In this document: piece by piece, positions 35,196 through 43,717 of the stretch
How the letters are laid out: each line of letters opens with the position of its first letter
Numbering within the stretch: the first letter of the stretch is position 1
NCBI RefSeq assembly: GCF_000735585.1
Contig: NZ_JNNO01000014.1
Location: 18,506-82,505, forward strand
Origin: Devosia sp. LC5
GTDB taxonomy: Bacteria; Pseudomonadota; Alphaproteobacteria; Rhizobiales; Devosiaceae
Length of the DNA stretch: 64,000 nucleotides
Direction of reading: 5' to 3'
Notes under the pieces: model-generated
The model's database searches: none
Seen by the model: only the letters and a program-made list of their open reading frames with translations
Told to the model about the DNA's origin: nothing
Position numbers and translations under genes: made by a program

Positions 35196-36178
35196 TGCGC
35201 AATTTCAGTTATGCCCAAGCAACGTCGCGCGCTGACGCGATCGCGCTACTGCAGCAACCCGAAACCATGTCCATCGCCGGCGGCACTGAACTGTTGAACT
35301 GGAAGCGGATCGGCATCGTTGAGCCGGCGCGGGTCGTCGACATCACAGGCATCCCAGACATGGAAGGCGTGGAAGCTCTGCCCAATGGCGGGGTGCGCAT
35401 CGGCGCGCTGACCAAGCTCAACGACGTCGCGCAACATGCGCTTATCCGCGACGCCTACCCGGTCTTCTCCCAGGCGATACTCAAGGCTGCCTCGGCCCAG
35501 ATCCGCAATCTGGCCACGATCGGCGGCAATCCGCTGCAGCGCGTGCGTTGCGCCTATTTTCGGGCGGAGGAACCCACACCCTGCAACAAGCGCGTCGCAG
35601 GGTCGGGCTGTTCGGCCGTTGCCGGGATCCATGACAAACACGCCATTTTTGGCTGGACCGAAGATTGCGTTGCGGTCCATCCAGCCGATCCTCCGGTGGC
35701 GCTTGCAGCGCTCGATGCCGCATACGTTATCGAGAATGCCAAGGGCGTCCGTCGTGTGCCGGTGCAGGACATCCATGTGATGCCGTCCGAGAATCCGGCG
35801 TGGCACAACATACTTGGCAACGGAGACCTCATCACCGCCATCGAGATCGGCGCGGCCGCAACGACCTCGGCCTATCTCAAAATCCGCGAACGCGAGAGCT
35901 TTGAATACGCCACGGTGTCGGCGGCCGTGGCCCTCGACCTCGACGGCGACGTCATCCGCCGCGCCCGGATCGCGCTGGGCTCGGTCGCCATGCGGCCGTG
36001 GCGGCTCAACGCCACGGAACAGCAATTGGTAGGACAGAGAATAGGCTCCTCCGAAGCAGTGGCTGCTGTGGACGCAGGATTCGTGGACGCACGGCCGCTT
36101 TCGTCAAATGCCTACAAAATTACCATCGCGCGCAATGCAACGCTGCGCGCCATTGAACTCGCAGCGAGGGCAGCATGA
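35195..36178 (+). CDS. paoB: Aldehyde oxidoreductase FAD-binding subunit, PaoB/YagS-like
   Basis: A 327-aa protein with the FAD motifs SIAGGTELLN and TIGGNPLQ. It also has the cysteine-rich insertion CAYFRAEEPTPCNKR followed by GSGC, which in PaoB holds an extra [4Fe-4S] cluster. It has no signal of its own and would be carried out with PaoA. It overlaps the large-subunit gene (ATGA). Confidence 0.9.
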   Translation: MRNFSYAQATSRADAIALLQQPETMSIAGGTELLNWKRIGIVEPARVVDITGIPDMEGVEALPNGGVRIGALTKLNDVAQHALIRDAYPVFSQAILKAASAQIRNLATIGGNPLQRVRCAYFRAEEPTPCNKRVAGSGCSAVAGIHDKHAIFGWTEDCVAVHPADPPVALAALDAAYVIENAKGVRRVPVQDIHVMPSENPAWHNILGNGDLITAIEIGAAATTSAYLKIRERESFEYATVSAAVALDLDGDVIRRARIALGSVAMRPWRLNATEQQLVGQRIGSSEAVAAVDAGFVDARPLSSNAYKITIARNATLRAIELAARAA

Positions 36179-38367
36179 GCAATCTCGGAGAACCTGTCCC
36201 GCGCTCGGACGGGAAGATCAAGGTCAATGGCAGTGCACGGTTCGCCGCAGATCAGAGCCTGCCTGGGCAACTTCACGCCGTATTCGTGTCATCGACGATA
36301 CCTGCCGGCCGCGTCGCCAATATCGATACCGGACTGGCGCTCGGTCTTCCGGGTGTAGTCAGGGTGCTGGTGGCAGGCGACCTGCCACCGCTGCACGCGG
36401 ACTTCAACGAGACGATGGTCCCCCCGCTTGCGACGAAATCGATCCCGATGCAATCAGACGAGATTCTGCACGAGGGGCAACCAATCGCAATCGTGCTTGC
36501 TGAAACGCTGGAAGCCGCCGAGGCCGGTGCTCGTGCCGTGCGGGCAACCTATGCGCCAGCTCCGTACATCAATCCGGAGGCGGCGGCTCCGGACGCGGTC
36601 GATCCTGAGCGCGGGGGATATTCATATCTCGACGCGAGCGAATTTCTGAAAGGCGATCCCGAAGCAGCAATGACGTCGGCGGCCCATGTGGTTCAAGCTG
36701 AGTATGCCCAGCCGACTCGGCACGCCAATCCGATGGAGCCGTCGGCCATCCTCGCCAGTTGGTCGGGTGACAACCTGACGGTGTACGACTCGGTGCAACA
36801 CCTCCCCGCTGTCCAGGCTAACCTGGCCGCAACCTTCGGACTCGAGCGGGCGGCGGTTCGCGTCATATCGCCCCATACGGGGGGCGGTTTCGGGGTCAAG
36901 GGTTACGTGTGGCCGCACGAGCTCCTTGCGGCCATGGCCGCAAGGGTGATGCGCCGTCCGGTCAAACTGGTGCTTACCCGCCGGGACATGTACGGAATGG
37001 TAGGAACCCAGCCGCGGGTGACCCAGGAAATCAGGCTAGGCGCCGATTCCACAGGCAAGCTGGTGAGCATGACCCATGTGGTCAGCAACGTCACCGGCCT
37101 GACCGAGGACTATATCGAGTTCGCCACGGTGCCCAGCCGCAGCTTCTACGCCTGCGACAATATCTCCAATCTTCAGCTTGTCCGACGCGGCAACATGACC
37201 CTGCCGACCTATATGCGGTCTCCGGCTGAAGGTCCGGGATCCTGGGCGCTCGGGTCCGCCATGGATGAACTCGCCCGCGCGGTAGGCATGGACCCCATCG
37301 ACCTGCGACTTGCCAGCTACGCGGAAGTCGATCCAGTGAGCGGTGATCCGTGGTCCTCAAAAAAGCTTCGCGAAGCTTATGCGCTGGGATCGGAGCGCTT
37401 TGGATGGCGATCTCGCCCAGCGGGCGGGACGCTAGACGGTCATTGGCGAATCGGCTGCGGCATGGCGGATTGCAGCCAGGGCGTCACCCGGTTCGGCTCA
37501 ACGGTTCGCGTATTGCTGAAGGCCGATGGCACCGCCAGGTTCGAATCCAGCCTGTGCGATGTCGGTCAAGGACCGGCAACCATCTTCGCGCAGGTGGTCG
37601 GAGAAATCCTGGGCCTTTCGCCGGATCGCGTGCATGCGGTGACTGGCGACACCAATCTGCCTCCCGCAGGGCCAACCTATGGTTCCGCCACGACGATCAG
37701 TACGGGGACGGCGCTGCACCAGGCTGCCACCGCGGTCAGGGACAGGCTCGCCCGCCTGTGCGGTTGGCCAGTGGCGGAGATCGCCATGCGCGGCGGCTCC
37801 ATTGTTCGCGGCACGGAGTCGCGTACCATCGAAGCGGTGCTCAGCGAAGCAGGGGTGTCCGAACTTTCCGGGGACGGGGCGCTGGAAATCGAAAACTATG
37901 CCGATGCGGGACTACCCGGTTTTCCGGCTCGGTCCTTTGGCGCCATTTTCGTTGAGGTAGGTGTCGACCCGGAACTGGGTCTGCTACGGCTGCGGCGTGC
38001 AACGGGCGCCTATAGCGTCGGACGCATCCTCAATGCAAGGACGGCGCGCTCGCAAATGATTGGCGGTATCGTCTGGGGCTGGGGCCAGGCGGCGATGGAA
38101 GCCAGCCACTTCGAGCCCAGTCTTGGGCGGTGGCATGCCAAGGACCTGGCCAATGTGGTCCTGCCGGTCAATGCGGACATCCCACCTGAAATCGATATCG
38201 CCTTCGTGGATGAGTTTGATCCCAATGCGGGCCCGCTGGGTGTGCGCAGTGTTGGAACCATGGCTGCTACCGGCGTAGCCGCAGCCGTCGCCAACGCCGT
38301 TTATGATGCCATCGGCATTCGAGTGCGTGAGCTGCCGATTACCCCAGACAAGCTAGTTCAAGGGTAG
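36175..38367 (+). CDS. paoC: Aldehyde oxidoreductase molybdopterin subunit, PaoC/YagR-like, active-site Glu replaced
   Basis: A 730-aa molybdenum-hydroxylase large subunit. The cofactor-contact segment TGGGFGVKG and the C-terminal A-A-x-V-A-N-A-V stretch are present. In the xanthine oxidase family a Glu follows G-x-G near the C-terminus (GIGE in PaoC). Here the segment is GVRSVGTM, with Thr at residue 695 (codon 38257-38259). That Glu is the catalytic base in characterised members, so this subunit may be inactive or use another chemistry. The upstream subunits are intact. Confidence 0.88.
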   Translation: MSNLGEPVPRSDGKIKVNGSARFAADQSLPGQLHAVFVSSTIPAGRVANIDTGLALGLPGVVRVLVAGDLPPLHADFNETMVPPLATKSIPMQSDEILHEGQPIAIVLAETLEAAEAGARAVRATYAPAPYINPEAAAPDAVDPERGGYSYLDASEFLKGDPEAAMTSAAHVVQAEYAQPTRHANPMEPSAILASWSGDNLTVYDSVQHLPAVQANLAATFGLERAAVRVISPHTGGGFGVKGYVWPHELLAAMAARVMRRPVKLVLTRRDMYGMVGTQPRVTQEIRLGADSTGKLVSMTHVVSNVTGLTEDYIEFATVPSRSFYACDNISNLQLVRRGNMTLPTYMRSPAEGPGSWALGSAMDELARAVGMDPIDLRLASYAEVDPVSGDPWSSKKLREAYALGSERFGWRSRPAGGTLDGHWRIGCGMADCSQGVTRFGSTVRVLLKADGTARFESSLCDVGQGPATIFAQVVGEILGLSPDRVHAVTGDTNLPPAGPTYGSATTISTGTALHQAATAVRDRLARLCGWPVAEIAMRGGSIVRGTESRTIEAVLSEAGVSELSGDGALEIENYADAGLPGFPARSFGAIFVEVGVDPELGLLRLRRATGAYSVGRILNARTARSQMIGGIVWGWGQAAMEASHFEPSLGRWHAKDLANVVLPVNADIPPEIDIAFVDEFDPNAGPLGVRSVGTMAATGVAAAVANAVYDAIGIRVRELPITPDKLVQG

Positions 38368-38457
38368 ATTGGGCGCTGACTGAAAGGAAAAGCAGGTTGC
38401 GCGAGGCCGGCGCCAGGTAGCCTCGGCCAACAGCGCAAAGCACGAATGAATGATTGT

Positions 38458-39438
38458 TCAGTGGGTAGTTGCCTCGCCCACGGCTTCCTTCACCTTGCCC
38501 GACAAGAGCTGGTTATTTACGAAGGGAATCTCCTCGGCACGGCCATACTGCCGGGGCGTGCATCCCATCATGCGCTTAAACGCCGTGCTGAAGGCGCTTT
38601 CCGATTCATAGCCGAGCGAGAGCGCGATGGTGGAAATTGGCTCGCTCGAGTTGAGCAAGCGATCACCGGCCAGCAGCATGCGCCAACGCGCGAGATACTC
38701 CATTGGTGTCTCTGCGGTCACCTCCTTAAAGCGAAGCGCGAAATTCGAACGCGACATGCCGGAATGGGATGCCAGGTCTTGCAATGTCCAGCGCCGCGAG
38801 GGGTTGGCGTGAATGGCATTGATGGCAAGTCGCAACTGTTCGTCGGCAAGGGCGTTGAACCAACCCACGCCAGGTCCGGGACCATCAGCCAGATGCAGCC
38901 GCAGCGCCTGCACCAACATCATGTGCGCCAGGTGCTGTGCGACTAGGAAGCCACCGGGTTGGCCGTCGCTCAACTCCTGCATCATCCGTTCAACGCAGAA
39001 GCGGAGCGCGGCTTGTTCGGTCTTGTTCTGCAGATGAATGATTGGCGGCAGCATGCCGAGGAGCATGGAAGAGTTGCGTCCACTCACGGCGAACCGACTT
39101 CCTGCCAGGAATAGGCTGCCCCCACCGTTGTGAGTCACGACGCCACCATTAGCGGGAGGCGGAAAAATGCTTCCGGCGTCGATCGGCGATAGCTTCATAT
39201 TGCTAGCCAGGAGGAAAGGCCGGCCGGTGGGCAGGACGAAACAGTCACCTGCATTCAGCCGTACCGGATTCGCAACGTCCTCCACTGAAAGCCAGCAGGT
39301 CCCCGAGATCACTGCGTAACACTTGATGCGGTCCTTCTGGTTGGAGAACTGGATCGCCCAGTCCCCGCCGGCATTGAAGCCCGCCGATACATAGCTCTTG
39401 GGTTTTAGCAAAGCGAGGAGATCTGAGAGCGGATCCAT
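38458..39438 (-). CDS. AraC family regulator with cupin-type sensor domain
   Basis: A 326-aa protein with an N-terminal cupin region (about 10-170) and a C-terminal AraC DNA-binding domain with two helix-turn-helix units (LQDLASHSGMSRSNFALRF and ISTIALSLGYESESAFSTAF). The start at 39438 has GGAAGA upstream; a longer frame to 39540 is less likely. It converges on the aldehyde-oxidoreductase operon and may control it or the genes at 39782. Confidence 0.85.
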   Translation of the reverse strand: MDPLSDLLALLKPKSYVSAGFNAGGDWAIQFSNQKDRIKCYAVISGTCWLSVEDVANPVRLNAGDCFVLPTGRPFLLASNMKLSPIDAGSIFPPPANGGVVTHNGGGSLFLAGSRFAVSGRNSSMLLGMLPPIIHLQNKTEQAALRFCVERMMQELSDGQPGGFLVAQHLAHMMLVQALRLHLADGPGPGVGWFNALADEQLRLAINAIHANPSRRWTLQDLASHSGMSRSNFALRFKEVTAETPMEYLARWRMLLAGDRLLNSSEPISTIALSLGYESESAFSTAFKRMMGCTPRQYGRAEEIPFVNNQLLSGKVKEAVGEATTH

Positions 39439-39781
39439 TGGTCTTCCAGTCGATGGTAAGCATGCAGGTGTTGCAGTGAAACTGTGGCCATTTTCCATTG
39501 ATCTTCGAGCACGTCCAAGTCCTGGTTCGTCGCCGGGCATTCACCTGTTCGCGAGCACCGCGGGATCGTGACTCAGGCTCCGCTCCTTGCCGTCCGCAAA
39601 CTCAGTATTTCGGGACGATAGAAAAGGAACTTCGGACGTCAAAGCATAGCTCCGGTATCGGGAGCGCCCTATCATCCATGCACGACAGAAGCAGACTGGC
39701 GTGGGAAACACCCGACGACAATCGGTGTCAGCGGCCACGCTCGGTCTCGCCGGAAGCAATAGAGAGCATGGAGATTGCGAG
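39439..39781. other. Divergent intergenic region, no gene recognised
   Basis: About 340 bases between the AraC gene and the DUF6152-like gene. It should contain promoters for both; I see no clear palindrome or RNA gene. Confidence 0.4.
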
Positions 39782-40249
39782 ATGAAATTTGGTCCAAAGC
39801 GAATTTTTCTGGCACTAAGTTTGATAGGACTGACAGGGAGTGCGGTCCTCGCCCACCACGGCATTTCGGGAAGCTATGATACGAGCGCGCCCATCGTGCT
39901 CATAGGAACAGTGACACAGGCGACATTCTCTCCCCCCCATCCAGTCATCTCCTTGCGGGTCGAGGGAACGGAGGTTTCTGATCTGGCGGTGGATCGCCCC
40001 GATGAATTCAACGGCCCTTTCACAGTGCGCGCAGAGGATGTCGGTACGGTGCAGGAGGTCGAGTTTTCGCCGGTCTCAATGTTTTATGACTTGCGCGATG
40101 ACATCGAGGTCGGCGACAGCGTGGTCATCCTCGCGTTGCGAAACTGTCTGGCCCCCAATGAGCTGCGCAGTTCCTGGATTCAGCTTCCGGACGGACAGGT
40201 CCATTCCTATACCGGGGGCCTGCATGAAAAAGTCGACGGATGCAGCTAG
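39782..40249 (+). CDS. Exported DUF6152-like protein
   Basis: A 155-aa protein with a signal peptide (about 1-24, cut at VLA) and a mature start HHGISGSYD, like DUF6152 periplasmic proteins. The rest looks beta-rich, with one Cys pair late in the chain. Such proteins are often beside a DUF6644-type membrane protein, as here. Function is unknown. Confidence 0.7.
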   Translation: MKFGPKRIFLALSLIGLTGSAVLAHHGISGSYDTSAPIVLIGTVTQATFSPPHPVISLRVEGTEVSDLAVDRPDEFNGPFTVRAEDVGTVQEVEFSPVSMFYDLRDDIEVGDSVVILALRNCLAPNELRSSWIQLPDGQVHSYTGGLHEKVDGCS

Positions 40250-40713
40250 TGGAAATCCTCAGCTGGATCGAGGGCTCCGCCCTTGCCCGGTTCATTGCGA
40301 TGGCGCCGCTAGTTTATCCGACTGTGTCGGCGCTTCATATCCTGGGTATAGCCTTGGCCTTTGGATCGATCGTCCCGGTGGATCTGCGGCTCCTCAAGGT
40401 GTTCGGCCCGCAATTCGACGCCGTGCTGCCGTTTCTGGTCCGGTCGGCCTTGTTCGGTTTCGCACTTGCCGCATCTACTGGGGTGTTGCTCGCGTCCATC
40501 CGCATCGCCGACTATCTCGGCAATCCGGCCTTCCTCGCCAAGATGGCGCTGCTGATTGCTGCAGGAACCAATGCCGCGCTCCTGCGCCGTCTGTCTGATC
40601 ACCGGGATGTGGTTCGCATGGTCGGCTCGCTGGTCGGGCGATTTGCCGCGATGACATCGTTGTCGCTTTGGATTTGTGCGGTGCTTGCAGGCCGATGGAT
40701 TGCCTTCGTCTGA
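40240..40713 (+). CDS. Membrane protein, DUF6644-like
   Basis: A 157-aa integral membrane protein with four or five hydrophobic segments. It has a YPTVSALHILGIALAFGS segment and a PVDLRLLKVFG motif that fit DUF6644. It overlaps the upstream exported protein by ten bases, so the two are co-translated. A histidine in the first membrane segment could bind haem, which is speculative. Confidence 0.7.
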   Translation: MQLVEILSWIEGSALARFIAMAPLVYPTVSALHILGIALAFGSIVPVDLRLLKVFGPQFDAVLPFLVRSALFGFALAASTGVLLASIRIADYLGNPAFLAKMALLIAAGTNAALLRRLSDHRDVVRMVGSLVGRFAAMTSLSLWICAVLAGRWIAFV

Positions 40714-40974
40714 AGGCAGACTGGCCCGGTTTTCCGCAGCGATGGGCAATAGCGGCTGCTTCTCGGTCGACAAACACGCGCGCTGAGATGTCGGGCCGCC
40801 CCGCCGTCACTCGGCGCGCGGCGACTGGCGCCATCATCGCTTGGATGACCGCCAGGGCGTTATCGAGCTCACGGCGGCGCTGCTACGAGGCCATGGTGCT
40901 GGTGCTTAATTATCAGCGGGTGACGGCCGGCAAGGGGGGCTGAGACCTATGGACGAACCGGCCATCGTCGTCTG

Positions 40975-41784
40975 TCACATCAGCCCTTCTTGCTGGGCTT
41001 GATAAACGGTTCTCACGCTGGACCGAAAGCCGAGGCTGCGAGCAAGCGAAGCGTCGACGTGCAGATACCAGGGATTTGCGAGAGGCTCGGAACTCGGCTC
41101 GATTCTCGCATCCAGCAAGCCCGTAAGCTCGTAGACGGACGTCGGTGCCTCGTCCGCAACATTGACAACATGCCCATCGAACACTCCGTCCAGCGCCAGT
41201 TTCAGCGCGGTAGCGATGTCGCGGTGATGTATCGTGCTCATTCGTTGAGCCGGATGCCAGTTGCCGACATATTGGGGAAGCGAATCCAGATGTCCGTCGC
41301 CATCGCCGTACACAAACGGGAACCGGATGATGGACCAGTTCAGGCCGCTTTCGCGCAGTTCTTTTTCTGCCGCCACCTTGCTCGCCGGATAGGCTTGCTT
41401 CGGATCGACCGGATCCTCCTCCCGTCCGGGATGCGGATTGTCGATGTTATAGACATGGCTGGTACTCGACATGATGAAGCGCGCATCAGGGGCATTCGCT
41501 TTGACGGCAGCGATCAAATTGCGCGTGCCCTCCAGGTTGCTCTTCCAGATGAGGTCCGTATCCTGAGTGCGAAAGACGGCCGCCAGGTGCACGACCGTTG
41601 AAACACCGCGGACGGCATTCGGAAGCGTTAAAGGATCGAGAATGTCGCCGGTCACGGCCGCTGCCCCCAGCGGAGAAGGTTTCCCGGCCCGCAGCAGCAC
41701 CCGGCAGGAAAGACCCGCTTCAACCAGCCGTGGCACAAGGCGCTCGCCTACTAGGCCAGTTGCTCCGGTTATCAGGATCGTCAT
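40975..41784 (-). CDS. Extended SDR, NAD(P)-dependent epimerase/dehydratase family
   Basis: A 269-aa protein with the Rossmann motif GATGLVG at the N-terminus and YPASK as the catalytic Tyr-x-x-x-Lys. It begins three bases after the MarR gene and probably forms an operon with it, so it may be a MarR-controlled detoxification or redox enzyme. Substrate is unknown. Confidence 0.85.
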   Translation of the reverse strand: MTILITGATGLVGERLVPRLVEAGLSCRVLLRAGKPSPLGAAAVTGDILDPLTLPNAVRGVSTVVHLAAVFRTQDTDLIWKSNLEGTRNLIAAVKANAPDARFIMSSTSHVYNIDNPHPGREEDPVDPKQAYPASKVAAEKELRESGLNWSIIRFPFVYGDGDGHLDSLPQYVGNWHPAQRMSTIHHRDIATALKLALDGVFDGHVVNVADEAPTSVYELTGLLDARIEPSSEPLANPWYLHVDASLARSLGFRSSVRTVYQAQQEGLM

Positions 41785-41787
41785 GAC

Positions 41788-42237
41788 TTATTCCTTTCGC
41801 AAAAAATTTTGCAGTCGTTCGGTGGCGGATTGCAGGACACGGATTGTCGTAGCCAGGTCGACCTCGTCGACGCCGCCAAAAGCAGTTTCGTGAATGAAGG
41901 AAAGATCGGGGAGTTCGCGCCACAGGGTTTCCCCGGCGGTTGTCAACGTCAGAAGACGCTGGCGCTGATCTTCTCCGCTTGAGCTCTGATCGATCAGGTT
42001 CTTGCGAACTAGAGTGGTCACAATCCCGCTCAACGTCGCCCGTTCGAGTTCAAGGGCTCGCCCCAGGTCGCGTTGAACGGTCGGACCGAAGTTCGTCAGA
42101 TGCCAGAGAACATACCATTGCGTCGAACCCAAATCGTAGGGTCGCAGGGTCGCGTCCATCAGGGCACGGCCTGCGAAATAACATCGTTTCGCCCACGCCC
42201 CCACGGTTAGATGCGCGGCGTCACTCTGTTCATCCAA
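41788..42237 (-). CDS. MarR family transcriptional regulator
   Basis: A 149-aa protein with the winged helix of MarR (VQRDLGRALELERATLSGIVTTL in two parts) and the wing D-Q-R-Q-R. It precedes the SDR gene and faces iorA. A palindrome 22 bases upstream of its start is a good operator, so it probably represses itself, the SDR and perhaps the ior operon. Confidence 0.88.
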   Translation of the reverse strand: MDEQSDAAHLTVGAWAKRCYFAGRALMDATLRPYDLGSTQWYVLWHLTNFGPTVQRDLGRALELERATLSGIVTTLVRKNLIDQSSSGEDQRQRLLTLTTAGETLWRELPDLSFIHETAFGGVDEVDLATTIRVLQSATERLQNFLRKE

Positions 42238-42258
42238 AGGTCAGTCCTCCATCAATTT

Positions 42259-42276
42259 GTTTGCTAGCTTGCAAAC
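42259..42276. promoter_or_regulatory. Candidate MarR operator
   Basis: A perfect inverted repeat GTTTGC-TAGCTT-GCAAAC just before the MarR start, in an AT-rich setting. Length and form fit MarR sites. Confidence 0.55.
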
Positions 42277-42557
42277 ATTGAAAGGTAGCGAACGAATTGT
42301 CAAGCCTGCGTCGCGACGACGCCCGGCGGCACTTCGCGAACAGGTTTGTCCTTTGTTCAGGGGCGGCCGCTTCATGTTCCCCATTGATGATCTGTGCGGG
42401 CTCTCCCCTTCGATGGCAGCACCGAGAGGTGACCGCAGTTGCAAAGCCGTAAGGCGGTGCGGTCCGGAGGATCGGGCAAGTTTTTTGTAGGATTGGCCGT
42501 TTCGGTTCAAACCGAGGGCACCTAACCTCGAGGCTTAGCCATGTCGCCGGGGCCCTG

Positions 42558-43025
42558 ATGTATACGATCTCAGTCAATAACCAGACTTACGACGTCGATG
42601 AGGATGGCCAGACACCGTTGCTCTGGGTATTGCGCGACATCTTGAAGATGACCGGGACCAAATATGGTTGTGGCATCGCCCAATGCGGCGCGTGCACCAT
42701 CCATGTCGATGATCAGCCCATGCGCTCTTGCACGCTTCCGTTGGAAGTTGCGTCGTCCTACCGGATCACCACAATTGAGGCGGTGGAAGGAACCGAGGTC
42801 GAAGCAGTCCGGGCCGCCTGGGTCGCGCGCGATGTGCCGCAATGCGGGTTCTGCCAGTCCGGTCAGATCATGAGTGCGGTCGCACTGCTTCGCACTATCC
42901 CCTCCCCGAGCGACAGTGACATCGATACCGCCATGAGCGGCAACATCTGCCGCTGCGCGACCTATAATCGCATCCGCGCCGCCATCCATGATGCCGCCGG
43001 AACGCTGAAAGGAGCGGCGGAATGA
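42558..43025 (+). CDS. iorA: Isoquinoline 1-oxidoreductase-type 2Fe-2S subunit
   Basis: A 155-aa protein with two [2Fe-2S] sites: Cys38, 43, 46, 58 and Cys96, 99, 131, 133. There is no leader. IorA-type subunits serve two-subunit molybdenum hydroxylases that lack an FAD subunit. The stop overlaps the cytochrome gene start (ATGA), which suggests electrons pass to that cytochrome. Confidence 0.88.
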   Translation: MYTISVNNQTYDVDEDGQTPLLWVLRDILKMTGTKYGCGIAQCGACTIHVDDQPMRSCTLPLEVASSYRITTIEAVEGTEVEAVRAAWVARDVPQCGFCQSGQIMSAVALLRTIPSPSDSDIDTAMSGNICRCATYNRIRAAIHDAAGTLKGAAE

Positions 43026-43717
43026 GCCCGTCGGGACCCGCCGAGCCACGGCGGCGACGCTTCGGCATCGGGTTTTTCTTCCGGACGCTCGGCTTGATAT
43101 TTGTAGTGGTCGTCATTCTTGGCCTGGTCTATCTGCTCTATCCGCGCCCGATGTTGCAGTCTGAGCCCATTGAGGCGCCCCAGGCAGCCGCGCAGGTCGA
43201 CCACCTTCGACCGGTCTCCGACTTCGACAACATTGCCGATCTGCGAGCGCGATCGGTGGCCCTGTTCGAGGAGGCCGGTCGCGTGATCCAGAATCCGCGC
43301 TGCATGAACTGCCATCCGCGTTCAGATCGCCCCACGCAGACCGATGCCGTGCGTGCGCATACGCCATGGGTGTCCCGCGGCTTCGATGGTGGTGGCGAGC
43401 CGACCATGCGCTGCTCGACATGCCACCAAAACGAAAACATCGAGGCATCCGGCGTGCCGGGCAACCCATTGTGGCATCTGGCGCCGATCGAGATGGCCTG
43501 GCAGGGCAAAACGCTCGGCGAAATTTGCGAGCAACTCCTTGATCCAGCACGTTCCGGCATGAGCCGCGAAGAGCTGCTTCACCATATGGCCGAGGACGAG
43601 CTCGTCGGTTGGGCCTGGAACCCTGGTGGGGATCGAACGCCCGCGCCAGGTACCCAGCAAGAGTTCGGCGCGATTATCGCGGCGTGGCTCGACACAGGTG
43701 GAGCATGCCCCCAATGA
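43022..43717 (+). CDS. Membrane-anchored di-haem cytochrome c of the Ior-type enzyme
   Basis: A 231-aa protein with one N-terminal membrane segment (about 17-40) and two haem-binding motifs, CMNCH (94-98) and CSTCH (131-135), in the periplasmic part. It sits between iorA and iorB with overlaps at both ends and is the likely electron acceptor from the [2Fe-2S] subunit, in place of an FAD subunit. Confidence 0.85.
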   Translation: MSPSGPAEPRRRRFGIGFFFRTLGLIFVVVVILGLVYLLYPRPMLQSEPIEAPQAAAQVDHLRPVSDFDNIADLRARSVALFEEAGRVIQNPRCMNCHPRSDRPTQTDAVRAHTPWVSRGFDGGGEPTMRCSTCHQNENIEASGVPGNPLWHLAPIEMAWQGKTLGEICEQLLDPARSGMSREELLHHMAEDELVGWAWNPGGDRTPAPGTQQEFGAIIAAWLDTGGACPQ

